DNA of 62,218 nt from Anthropogastromicrobium aceti (GTDB lineage Bacteria; Bacillota; Clostridia; Lachnospirales; Lachnospiraceae): assembly GCF_025567095.1 (NCBI RefSeq), contig NZ_JAOQJH010000022.1. One strand, given 5' to 3'. Each line of letters begins with the position of its first letter. Position 1 is the stretch's first letter. Positions 1-7,836 of this stretch are shown here, piece by piece. The position numbers were made by a program, and so were the translations under genes. The notes below the pieces were generated by a model. It saw nothing but the letters and a program-made list of their open reading frames with translations, searched no databases and had not been told where the DNA came from.

Positions 1-728
1 AAAATTCAAAAGATTTCTCAGAGGATGGATCGCTCTAGAAGAATCAGTAACCCAAATAAGTATAACGAAGATGGAACTATCAATCGTTCTAATCGTGATC
101 CATGGAAGTACTCTAAAAACTATGTAAAAATGCGCCGACTGTTAAAATCATTGTATCGAAAAAAGCATGCTTATATCGTTGACAGTCACCGAGAACTGTG
201 TAATAAGCTGATAACAATTGCAAAGTATTTCCCCGTGGAAAAGATGCACTTTCAAGCACTTCAAAAGAAGGCAAAGGAGACCAGACGGCAGGAAAAGAAA
301 ACAGAAGTTAAGCAGAGAGATGGCACTGTAAAGGTGATTCAGAAATATAAGCGAAAAAACGTTTTGGAAGATCCATCAACCGTCGTGCACCTGCAAGATT
401 TTTGCTTGAATTAAAAAGAAAAGCGGAGGCAGTTGGAGGTGTCTATGCAGAAGTAGATACAAAGGAATTTAAGGCAAGCCAATACAACCATGTAACTGAT
501 GCTTATGAAAAGATTCCGTTGTCACAAAGAGAAAAGGAGATTGGAAATAGAAAGATACAAAGAGATTTATATTCGGCATTTTTAATTCGAAATGCAGATT
601 TGGATTTTAAACATCCCGATAGAGAAAAATGTGAGTATGAATTTGAATATTTTGCGGATATGCAGGATCAGTTGATTTTAAAAATGAAGGAAAGTGGATT
701 GTCGATGAGACAATGTTTTGGATTTTAA
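1..728 (+). pseudogene. tnpB: TnpB-like RNA-guided nuclease, 5'-truncated by the window and frame-broken
   Basis: Frame 1 reads through from base 1 (…QRMDRSRRISNPNKYNEDGT…) to a stop at 412-414. The family sequence then continues in frame 3 (RFGRSINRRAPARFLLEL…) to the stop at 726-728. The second RuvC carboxylate is the Glu in VEKMHFQAL; the third is the Asp of IQRDLYSAF, which replaces the usual DRDxNAA in this clade. No zinc-finger cysteine pairs are seen in the C-terminal part. The break lies at an A6 run (354-359); joining the frames there restores the conserved KRKNRFGRS junction without loss of residues. It is either a one-base loss in a homopolymer (decay or sequencing error) or a programmed -1 frameshift (see findings). 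The first RuvC Asp lies upstream of the window. Confidence 0.8.
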
Positions 729-729
729 G

Positions 730-897
730 AACATACATAAGGCTTCGGCATAGGTCTTTTGCTGAGAAAGTAGTACACGACGCATGAAATCACATCAGCA
801 TAAATCCTGAACACAGTGGCTATATTTCAGTCTATAGGGCTGGATGACGCTGCCAGAATCTAAGGAATCCCACGGTTTTAACCGTGGGAGTATGTCA
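730..897 (+). ncRNA. Candidate omega/reRNA scaffold of the TnpB element
   Basis: In this family the transcript covering the end of tnpB and the element's right end is the guide RNA for TnpB, with the guide taken from the DNA just beyond the element. The 170 bases after the tnpB stop hold no ORF, contain local inverted repeats and end in the 868-889 hairpin plus GTATGTCAA. The guide would start around base 898. Boundaries are inferred from the layout, not from an alignment. Confidence 0.45.
868..889 (+). repeat. Perfect right-end hairpin of the IS element
   Basis: TCCCACGGTT and AACCGTGGGA pair over 10 bp around a two-base centre. Hairpins near the ends of IS200/IS605 elements are recognised by the Y1 transposase, and the same fold lies at the 3' end of the guide-RNA scaffold. 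Confidence 0.75.
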
Positions 898-954
898 AAA
901 AGATATTTAGATCTTTGTAAAACTTTGAATTGTCATAAAAACGGAGGAAAAACA

Positions 955-3900
955 ATGGTAATCAGAGAATACAGCAAGGTTGAACTGGTATTTAGCTCTA
1001 GTGAGAGCGAAGCAGTCAAGATTGCACTTGTGAATCTGCGGCGCGATTTAATTCGTACACTTGACTGTAGCGTGACAGCAGGAGGCATTATTCGTATCCT
1101 TGTCGGAACAGTGGGCAATCTGCCAGAGTTAGATGAAAAGGCAGATATTTCAAAACTTCGGGCAGAGGATGGCACGTACCGTAAGGAAGCATTTTTGATT
1201 CAGGAAAAGGACGGAGAGCTTTTAATTGCAGGAACAGACCGCCGCGGTACAATTTATGGCATTTATGATTTCTGTGAATGGCTTGGTGTATCACCATGGT
1301 ATTTCTTTGCCGATGTGCCGGTGCGCCGTAGAAGTGAAGCTGTAATTGAAAATGGTTATTGCAAGGTGGATTATCCGTCTGTTGAGTACAGAGGAATTTT
1401 TATCAACGACGAGGAAGAGTTAGAGCACTGGGTATGGCGCTATATGGGTGAAACGACCATCGGTGTAAAGACATATGAAAAGATTTTTGAACTGCTGCTT
1501 CGCTTAAAGCTCAATTATATCTGGCCGGCAATGCATGTCAATTCCTTTAATCTAAAACAGGAAAACGGTGCGCTTGCAAACCGCATGGGCATAGTTGTCG
1601 GAACGTCTCACTGTGATATGCTGATGAGAAGCAATAATCGCGAGTGGAAGCCGTGGCTTGCAAAGAAGGGCTATACCGATGTGGAATATGATTTTTCTAT
1701 TCCAGGCAGAAACCGTGAAATCTTAAAGGAGTATTGGCGCGAGAGCGTAGAGCAAAACCGTGATTTTGAAGTAAGCTACACAGTTGGTATGAGAGGAATC
1801 CACGACTCAGGTTTTGAGACAAAATCACTTGAAGGTCTGACAGGAGAGAAACTACTAAAAGCTAAAATTGAGCTGCTTGAATCTGTTATGGCAGCACAAC
1901 AGGAGATTCTTTCTGAAACATTAGACACCGAGCCTATGAAGACCTTTGTGCCGTACAAAGAAGTGCTTGAGCTTTATGATAATGGCTTAAAGGTGCCGGA
2001 AGATCTGACACTGATCTGGACAAATGACAACTATGGTTATGTGCGCCGCTATCCAGGCGAGAAGGAAAAGGCAAGAAAGAGCGGAAATGGTATTTATTAT
2101 CATAATTCTTACTGGGCACCGCCGGGAGCTTCCTATCTGTTTATCTGCTCAATTCCAATGTCTCACACTAGAAATGAGCTGTTAAAGGCATACAAAGAAG
2201 GCATTCAGAAGGTGTGGGTTACAAATTTCGGCGCAATTAAGCCACTAGAGCAGCAGCTTTCCTTCTACGCAAAGCTTGCATGGGAGGCAGATGGAGATGC
2301 CAATCGCGATCTTGAAACCTTTGACGAAACTATTTTTTTGACAAGATGGTTAGACAGCATGTTTACAGGACAGCCAGGAAAAGCAGCAGCAGCGCTCCTA
2401 TTAGAATTTGATCAGCTCACAAATGCAAGAAAGCTTGAGCATATGGATGATGACTGCTTTTCACAGACAGCATTTGGAGATGAGGCAGCAGCACGCATGC
2501 ATCGTTATGAATATATTTGCAGTGAGCTGGAGAAGATTTATGAGAACTTGCCGGAGCAGGAGAAGGATGCCTTTTTCCAGATGATATTGATGAAGGTGCA
2601 GGCAGCTTATTTTACAAATGGCATGTATTATTATGCAGATCGCAGCCGTCTTTGCATAAGACAGGGCAAAAACAGTGATGCAAAGCGTTATACCGATAAG
2701 AGCCATGCATTTGATCTGGCGCGCAGAAAGCTTCTCTACTACTACAATCACGTTATGAGTAATGGAAAGTGGAATGGCATATTAACACCAGAGGATTTCC
2801 CACCGCCGCGCACAGCTATGTATCCATCATGCCGTGTGCCATTACATGCAGCAGCAGATAAGTTGATTGTCACCTGCTGGAATAACCAAAGTGAGCTCAC
2901 CTTCACAGACAGCACACACGATAACGCGAAATGGATTGAACTTGCAAATGCAGGAGACGGCGCACTGTCATATAAGATTGAAAAGCCAGATTGGCTTGAG
3001 ATTGTCGGTGCACTTCCAACAGAAGGAACACTTACAAAAGAAACTCGCTTCGTTTTTAGCGTAATACCACAGACTAAATCCTCAGAAGCACTTCACTCTG
3101 AAAATGCATCTAATGATGCAAAGTCATCACTTGTTCGCCACGGTGAAATCGTAGTATTTAGCGGTACACAAAAGATTTGTACAATTCCAGTAACCGATAA
3201 GACCGATGATGTAAAGGCTCGTGTACAAAAGGATGCAGAAGATGCAAAGCTGACTAAGGCAGTAGCTTTGCATGTTGCGATTGAAGACAGCGGCAGATGT
3301 GTTATTGAGGCAGAAAATGGTACAGAAGTATCAAGCTTGGATGCAGAAGGCTGGAAGCTAATTTCTAATCTGGGCCGTTCACAGGGAAGTCTTTTGGAGG
3401 CAGAGACACCTGGTGCACAGTGGTCCTGCCCGTTCTATCTGACACAAGGTGGTGATTTTGTATTAGAGCTTCATCGTTTCCCAACGCTTTGCTCTGTGGG
3501 ACGTATTCGTATTGGCATATCTGTAGACAATGGTGAAATGAATGTGTTTGAGTCGCAGTCAACAGATGAGCACCGTGCGAATTGGAAACATAACATACTA
3601 AACAATGTGGATAAGCTGACAGGCTGTTTTACTGGACTGGCAGCAGGACTTCACAGTCTCACCTTCACAGCAATTGATCCATATGTTTCATTCACACGCG
3701 CCGTTTTATACGATGAAAAGAGCGAGGCAGGAAAACAGCTGTCTTGTCAGCTTACAAGTCTGACAAAACTTGTGGATGGAGCTTATAAAAGAAGCAATCT
3801 TGGAATTGTCCTGTCAAATCCAGAATGCGAAATGCTTCCTAAGAATATTGATCTTGATGCGTATTGTGAGCACTGGTACGGCAATGTAACACCAGAGCCG

Positions 3901-4503
3901 CGCCCTGTTTTATATCTTCCGCTTGCAGCAGGAAAAGATTCGCTAGAAGATGATGATATAATAATTCGTCCAGAAGAAAACAGCGATACGATTACGCCGC
4001 AGCAGATCTTGGCAAAAGCGGCAAGCACAGTCACAGAGGCAAATGGCATTATCGAAATTGACGCAGCATCTGCAATGGCACAAACTGCATTTGCATCTAC
4101 AAATGACAGCGCAGACGGCACTTCTTGGAATTATTGTGACAGTCCGGCATATAACGAAAGTGGTCTTGCTATGTATATCGAAAAGGAAGGCTTATCATGG
4201 AGTGAACAAGAAGCGCCAAGCCTTCACTATATAGTTAAGGCACAGGGCGGACATTATCGTATATGGGTACATACATGGCAGTGGGGAGATGACTGTTCAC
4301 ATTATACTGTAGGAATAGATGGCGTCATTGTACCAGAAAAAGAACTGTATGGTGGACGCCCGCTATGGAAATATGCATCAGAGCATGTATGGAAGTGGGC
4401 ACCAGTCTGGGAGTGCAAACTAGAGAAAGGTCAGCACGAAATAAGTGTGCACAGCCTAAATTCACGCCTTCGCATTGATCAGATACGGTTAGAGAAAGTG
4501 TAA
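955..4503 (+). CDS. GH115 family xylan alpha-1,2-glucuronidase, cytoplasmic
   Basis: Glycoside hydrolase family 115 removes (4-O-methyl)glucuronic acid from xylan or its oligomers. The 1182-residue protein carries family blocks in order: YRGIFINDEEEL, LNYIWPAMHVNSF, GIVVGTSHCDML, YTVGMRGIHDSGF, a kEV…YDNG segment, LTLIWTNDNYGYVRR and GIYYHNSYWAPPGASYL. Two beta-rich regions follow, one starting near VIEAENGTEV (GH115 C-terminal domain type) and one near IIEIDAASAM; the last may be an extra carbohydrate-binding-like module. There is no signal peptide, so it should act on imported oligosaccharides. The start at 955 is preceded by ACGGAGG; longer readings run back into the IS right end and lack such a site. 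No convincing promoter lies in the 57 bp between the IS element and the gene, so the insertion may have separated it from its original upstream region. Confidence 0.9.
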   Translation: MVIREYSKVELVFSSSESEAVKIALVNLRRDLIRTLDCSVTAGGIIRILVGTVGNLPELDEKADISKLRAEDGTYRKEAFLIQEKDGELLIAGTDRRGTIYGIYDFCEWLGVSPWYFFADVPVRRRSEAVIENGYCKVDYPSVEYRGIFINDEEELEHWVWRYMGETTIGVKTYEKIFELLLRLKLNYIWPAMHVNSFNLKQENGALANRMGIVVGTSHCDMLMRSNNREWKPWLAKKGYTDVEYDFSIPGRNREILKEYWRESVEQNRDFEVSYTVGMRGIHDSGFETKSLEGLTGEKLLKAKIELLESVMAAQQEILSETLDTEPMKTFVPYKEVLELYDNGLKVPEDLTLIWTNDNYGYVRRYPGEKEKARKSGNGIYYHNSYWAPPGASYLFICSIPMSHTRNELLKAYKEGIQKVWVTNFGAIKPLEQQLSFYAKLAWEADGDANRDLETFDETIFLTRWLDSMFTGQPGKAAAALLLEFDQLTNARKLEHMDDDCFSQTAFGDEAAARMHRYEYICSELEKIYENLPEQEKDAFFQMILMKVQAAYFTNGMYYYADRSRLCIRQGKNSDAKRYTDKSHAFDLARRKLLYYYNHVMSNGKWNGILTPEDFPPPRTAMYPSCRVPLHAAADKLIVTCWNNQSELTFTDSTHDNAKWIELANAGDGALSYKIEKPDWLEIVGALPTEGTLTKETRFVFSVIPQTKSSEALHSENASNDAKSSLVRHGEIVVFSGTQKICTIPVTDKTDDVKARVQKDAEDAKLTKAVALHVAIEDSGRCVIEAENGTEVSSLDAEGWKLISNLGRSQGSLLEAETPGAQWSCPFYLTQGGDFVLELHRFPTLCSVGRIRIGISVDNGEMNVFESQSTDEHRANWKHNILNNVDKLTGCFTGLAAGLHSLTFTAIDPYVSFTRAVLYDEKSEAGKQLSCQLTSLTKLVDGAYKRSNLGIVLSNPECEMLPKNIDLDAYCEHWYGNVTPEPRPVLYLPLAAGKDSLEDDDIIIRPEENSDTITPQQILAKAASTVTEANGIIEIDAASAMAQTAFASTNDSADGTSWNYCDSPAYNESGLAMYIEKEGLSWSEQEAPSLHYIVKAQGGHYRIWVHTWQWGDDCSHYTVGIDGVIVPEKELYGGRPLWKYASEHVWKWAPVWECKLEKGQHEISVHSLNSRLRIDQIRLEKV

Positions 4504-4557
4504 TATTTTAAGGTACATATGCAAAGCTTCGCAAAAGCACCGTAAGGAAGAAATAAA

Positions 4558-4591
4558 AGACCTGTCTGCCCATCACTGAGCAAGCAGGTCT
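4558..4591 (-). terminator. Hairpin at the 3' end of the Rrf2 gene
   Basis: AGACCTG and CAGGTCT can pair. On the minus strand the stem is followed by TTTTATTTC. It overlaps the last codons of the Rrf2-family gene. The T-run is interrupted, so it is a moderate candidate. Confidence 0.4.
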
Positions 4592-4977
4592 GCTAATGTA
4601 ATACTGTCAAGATAGTCATTTACGATTTCACCTAGTTTCATCCACATACCAATTGTGCGGCATTCAGATGCCTTAGGGCAGGAGGTTGAGCCAGATTCAA
4701 TACAGCCGACAGGTTCAAGACTTGTTTCTGTAAGGCGCAGGATTCTTCCGATTGTGTATTCACTGGGAGACATAGTCAGACGATAGCCGCCGCCCTTGCC
4801 GCGCATGCCCTCAAGAAGGTGTTCTTGGACAAGAATTTTTAAAATGCTTTCCAGATATTTTTCAGAAATTCCCTGTCTGGCAGCAATTGATTTTAATGGA
4901 ATATATGGTTCATTTGGATGCTCTGCGATATCAATCATAACACGCAGGGCATAACGTCCTCTGGTAGATACAATCAT
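4573..4977 (-). CDS. Rrf2-family transcriptional regulator with Fe-S type cysteines
   Basis: A 134-residue winged-helix regulator starting MIVSTRGRYALRVMIDIAEH, the standard Rrf2/IscR N-terminus, with recognition region GISEKYLESILKIL and wing GKGGGYRL. Three cysteines at 92, 100 and 106 match the cluster-binding arrangement of IscR-like members (92/98/104 in E. coli IscR), unlike CymR which lacks the triad. It is therefore probably an iron-sulfur or redox sensor rather than a cysteine-metabolism regulator. It is transcribed away from the oligopeptide-type importer, with about 240 bp between the two starts. Iron-sulfur genes such as iscS or nifU are not adjacent, so the target genes are unknown. 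Confidence 0.88.
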   Translation of the reverse strand: MIVSTRGRYALRVMIDIAEHPNEPYIPLKSIAARQGISEKYLESILKILVQEHLLEGMRGKGGGYRLTMSPSEYTIGRILRLTETSLEPVGCIESGSTSCPKASECRTIGMWMKLGEIVNDYLDSITLADLLAQ

Positions 4978-5023
4978 AAGTCACCTCAAAAATTGGATTC
5001 GCTGTGTCACAGCAGATAAACCT

Positions 5024-5052
5024 ATTATACTACAAGGTAAAAAGGAAATCAA
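5024..5052 (-). promoter_or_regulatory. Sigma-A promoter of the Rrf2 gene
   Basis: On the minus strand a -35 TTGATT (5052-5047) and a perfect -10 TATAAT (5029-5024) are 17 bp apart, about 45 bp upstream of the start codon. Confidence 0.7.
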
Positions 5053-5095
5053 ATAAAATGTATCTCTTTTAGAACAGAAAAGTGAGAAAAACCTC

Positions 5096-5124
5096 TGTAC
5101 AAATAAGAAAAAATCTTCTACAAT
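5096..5124 (+). promoter_or_regulatory. Promoter of the Dpp/Opp-type operon
   Basis: -35 TGTACA (4 of 6 consensus) and -10 TACAAT separated by 17 bp. It is followed by a leader of about 90 nt rich in alternative hairpins. Confidence 0.5.
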
Positions 5125-5159
5125 GAAATTGTGGCAGCGAGCATAGAGCCGCTGACCAG

Positions 5160-5201
5160 AGTCTGCGGCGCCGCCGTGGCAGACTTTTGTATAAGCGGCG
5201 C
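5160..5201 (+). promoter_or_regulatory. Leader with two mutually exclusive hairpins
   Basis: AGTCTGC (5160-5166) pairs with GCAGACT (5179-5185), which is followed by TTTTG. GCGCCGC (5168-5174) pairs with GCGGCGC (5195-5201), immediately before the ribosome binding site. Each stem lies partly in the other's loop, so both cannot form fully at once: an attenuator-like arrangement in front of the binding-protein gene. Confidence 0.45.
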
Positions 5202-5218
5202 AGAGAGGAAATTGAAAA

Positions 5219-6721
5219 ATGAAAAAGACAGGTAAGACAGCAGCATTAGCATTGACCATGAGTATGGCAGTGACAGCAATGCCGTTTGGCGTATCGGCAG
5301 AGGAGACAGATAAGACAGTTGTGCGCATTAATATGGAGTCTGAGCCAGATAACTTGGATCCATGGCTTTCAGCAGCAAGCGACACAGAGGCCGTATTTCA
5401 CAATGTATTTGAGGGACTTGTACTGTTTGATGAGACAGGAGCATTGATTCCGGGATTAGCCGAGAGCTGGGATATTTCCGATGACGGATTGACCTATACC
5501 TTTCATTTAAGAGACGACGTAACCTTCCATAATGGAAAGGCATTTTCGGCTGAGGACGTCGTATATACCTATGAATCTCTTTCCGGTTTAGGCGGAGAGG
5601 AGCCTCTTTCTTCTAAATTTAAAAATCTGACTTCAGTAGAAGCCGTTGATGATTACACAGTTACAATGACACTTGCTGAGGCTGATGCTGCATTTTTACA
5701 GTATACAAGAGTAGCAGTACTTCCAAAAGGATATGAGGATCAGTCAAGTGCTCCGGTAGGAACCGGCCCATTTGTGTTTGAAAAATATGTTCCTGGACAG
5801 ATGGTTGTTCTGGAGAAAAATGAAGATTATTATGATGAATCCAGAATGCCAAAGATCGATGAGGCACAGATTTATATCATGGGTGATGACAGTGCCGTTT
5901 TAACAGCGCTGCAGTCAGGACAGCTTGACGCAGGAATTGTTTATGCAGACAGCGCTGATTATTTAACAGGTGACTTTACTGTAAACAGCTCTCCGCAGAA
6001 CATGGTTCAGCTATTTGCGTTAAATAACTCAGCCACGCCATTTGATGATGTACGTGTACGTCAGGCATTTGAGTATGCAGTTAATAAGGATCAGATTATT
6101 GACGGTGTATTTGCCGGATATGCTACAGAGCTTTATAGTAACTTCAGCCCGGTAATGTCTTATTTTTATAATGATGAGCTTGAAGATGTCTACACATATG
6201 ATGTAGATAAGGCAAAGGAATTGATGGCAGAAGCAGGATATGAGGATGGCTTTGATATTACAATCACAGTTCCGTCTAATTATCAGAAGCATATTGATAC
6301 TGCTCAGGTAATCGCACAGCAGTTAAAGCAGATCAATGTCAACGCAACTATTGAACCAGTTGAGTGGGGCCAGTGGTTAGAGCAGGTATACACGAATGCA
6401 GATTATCAGACAACAGTTGTTGGTTTGACAGGAAAGCTTGATCCAAACGATATTTTAGGTCGTTATGTAAGCGATTATGCAAAGAATTTCATGAAATATA
6501 ATAATCCGGATTACGATAAACTGATCGAAGAAGCAAAGACAGCTTCTGATGAGGAGCGCGTTGAGTTATTTAAGGAGTGTCAGAAGATGCTGACAGATGA
6601 CGCTGCTGCTGTATGGATCTGTGATCCGAATGCCATTGCTGTTACAAGAAGCGATTTAAAGGGCTACACTTTCTACCCGGTAAGCTTCATTGATTTAAGC
6701 AAGCTTTACTACGAGGAATAA
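5219..6721 (+). CDS. ABC transporter substrate-binding protein, family 5 (peptide/oligosaccharide)
   Basis: The 500-residue protein has the SBP_bac_5 pattern: an N-terminal PDNLDPW block, GLAESWDISDDGLTYTFHLRDDVTFHNGKAFSAEDVVYTYE, and the C-terminal NNPDYDKLIEEA block. It would deliver a peptide or, given the GH115 neighbour, possibly an oligosaccharide to the permeases that follow. The signal peptide (MKKTGKTAALALTMSMAV…GVSAEE) ends in a type I cleavage site (VSA/EE) and has no lipobox cysteine, unusual for a Gram-positive binding protein. A terminator-like hairpin separates it from the permease genes. The start is set by AGAGGAAAT 5' of the ATG. Confidence 0.9.
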   Translation: MKKTGKTAALALTMSMAVTAMPFGVSAEETDKTVVRINMESEPDNLDPWLSAASDTEAVFHNVFEGLVLFDETGALIPGLAESWDISDDGLTYTFHLRDDVTFHNGKAFSAEDVVYTYESLSGLGGEEPLSSKFKNLTSVEAVDDYTVTMTLAEADAAFLQYTRVAVLPKGYEDQSSAPVGTGPFVFEKYVPGQMVVLEKNEDYYDESRMPKIDEAQIYIMGDDSAVLTALQSGQLDAGIVYADSADYLTGDFTVNSSPQNMVQLFALNNSATPFDDVRVRQAFEYAVNKDQIIDGVFAGYATELYSNFSPVMSYFYNDELEDVYTYDVDKAKELMAEAGYEDGFDITITVPSNYQKHIDTAQVIAQQLKQINVNATIEPVEWGQWLEQVYTNADYQTTVVGLTGKLDPNDILGRYVSDYAKNFMKYNNPDYDKLIEEAKTASDEERVELFKECQKMLTDDAAAVWICDPNAIAVTRSDLKGYTFYPVSFIDLSKLYYEE

Positions 6722-6737
6722 ATTTATATAAGAAAGG

Positions 6738-6771
6738 CAGCCCGGCGAAAGTTTTTTCGGCGGGCTGTTTT
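6738..6771 (+). terminator. Hairpin between binding protein and permease genes
   Basis: CAGCCCG pairs with CGGGCTG and is followed by TTTT. Placed between the first and second genes of one transport operon, it probably terminates only part of the transcripts. Confidence 0.7.
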
Positions 6772-6783
6772 GGAGTAAGACAT

Positions 6784-7725
6784 ATGAATTATTATATACA
6801 AAAAGTAGCGGGCCTTTTGGTAACGCTGCTGCTAGTGTCTTTTATTACATTCAGTGTTTTTCAGATTTTGCCGGGAAATCCTGCCTATATCATTCTTGGA
6901 GTAGATGCAGATCCAATGCAGATTGAGGCACTGAATAAGAGCATGGGATTAGATAAGCCTGCACTTGTGCGTTATGTAGATTGGATTGCAGGACTGTTTC
7001 GAGGCGATCTTGGAGTTTCATATCGTTATCAGCAGCCGGTTGCACAGCTTATATCAGATGCGCTTGAAGTAACTGGAAGTCTTGCGATAATAACACTTAT
7101 TCTGACATTGATAATTGGTGTTTTGGCTGGTGTGTGGCTGGCAGACCACTCAGATAAGTGGTATAGTCTTCCGCTTTCCATGCTCTCACAGGTCAGCATT
7201 TCCATCCCGTCTTTCTGTATGGCAATCTTTTTAATCAGCATTTTTACAGTTGGTTTAAAATGGTTTCCATCTATTGGTTTTGTATCATTTTCAGAAAGTC
7301 CGTCAGGATGGCTTAAAAGCCTTATATTGCCGTCATGCTCATTAGCGCTTGGTACAAGTGCAATAGTGATTCGTTATGTTAAGGTGTCAGTTAACGGACA
7401 AAGAAAGCAAGATTATGTGCGTACTGCATACAGTAAAGGTTTAGGAAAAAATAAGGTGATGTACCGTCATGTGCTTAGAAATTCCCTGATTCCGGTAATT
7501 ACAATTTTTGGTATGACAGCAGCAGATATCTTAGGCGGAAGCATCATCGTCGAAAATGTTTTTTCCATGCCGGGAATCGGAAGGCTGATATCTGTCTCAA
7601 TTTCAAGCAGAGATTTGCCGCTATTGCAGGGACTGACCTTCTACTTAGCGCTCATTGTTGTGGTGTGCAATTTCGCCGTCGATCTGATCTATTCACTGGT
7701 AGATCCGAGAATTCGTCTGAAGTAA
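6784..7725 (+). CDS. ABC transporter permease, DppB/OppB type
   Basis: The 313-residue inner-membrane permease begins MNYYIQKVAGLLVTLLLVSFITFSVF, with the LPGNPA block near residue 30 and the cytoplasmic EAA loop DYVRTAYSKGLGKNKVMYRH near residues 217-236, which contacts the ATPases. It has about six membrane segments. The FxxPGIGRLI and DPRIR ends are typical of the DppB/OppB family. It is the second gene of the importer operon, 62 bp after the binding-protein gene and behind the intervening hairpin. Substrate cannot be read from the permease. Confidence 0.9.
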   Translation: MNYYIQKVAGLLVTLLLVSFITFSVFQILPGNPAYIILGVDADPMQIEALNKSMGLDKPALVRYVDWIAGLFRGDLGVSYRYQQPVAQLISDALEVTGSLAIITLILTLIIGVLAGVWLADHSDKWYSLPLSMLSQVSISIPSFCMAIFLISIFTVGLKWFPSIGFVSFSESPSGWLKSLILPSCSLALGTSAIVIRYVKVSVNGQRKQDYVRTAYSKGLGKNKVMYRHVLRNSLIPVITIFGMTAADILGGSIIVENVFSMPGIGRLISVSISSRDLPLLQGLTFYLALIVVVCNFAVDLIYSLVDPRIRLK

Positions 7726-7733
7726 AGTAGATT

Positions 7734-7802
7734 GTTCATGGGCTAGTAACCTAGGCTAAGCCATCGTTCGAAGCCCAGTGATAACTTAGGCAGCCCGTGA
7801 AC
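7734..7802 (+). repeat. Large intercistronic hairpin between the two permease genes
   Basis: GTTCATGGGCT (7734-7744) pairs with AGCCCGTGAAC (7792-7802), 11 bp with one G-U pair. A shorter inner stem is possible (CCTAGG with CTTAGG). No T-run follows, so this is not a standard terminator; it may be an RNA-processing or stability element. Confidence 0.6.
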
Positions 7803-7836
7803 TCATTTATTTAGATTATAAAAAGGAAAACAATCC

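Larger units (their letters stand above)
1..897 (+). mobile_element. IS200/IS605-family TnpB-type element, right part only
   Basis: The window opens inside a tnpB reading frame that already continues leftwards, followed by a non-coding right end finishing in a perfect hairpin (868-889) and the tail GAGTATGTCAA, the usual layout of IS605-type right ends. No tnpA (Y1 transposase) is visible; the left end lies outside the window. The exact last base is uncertain by a few nucleotides. Confidence 0.75.
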
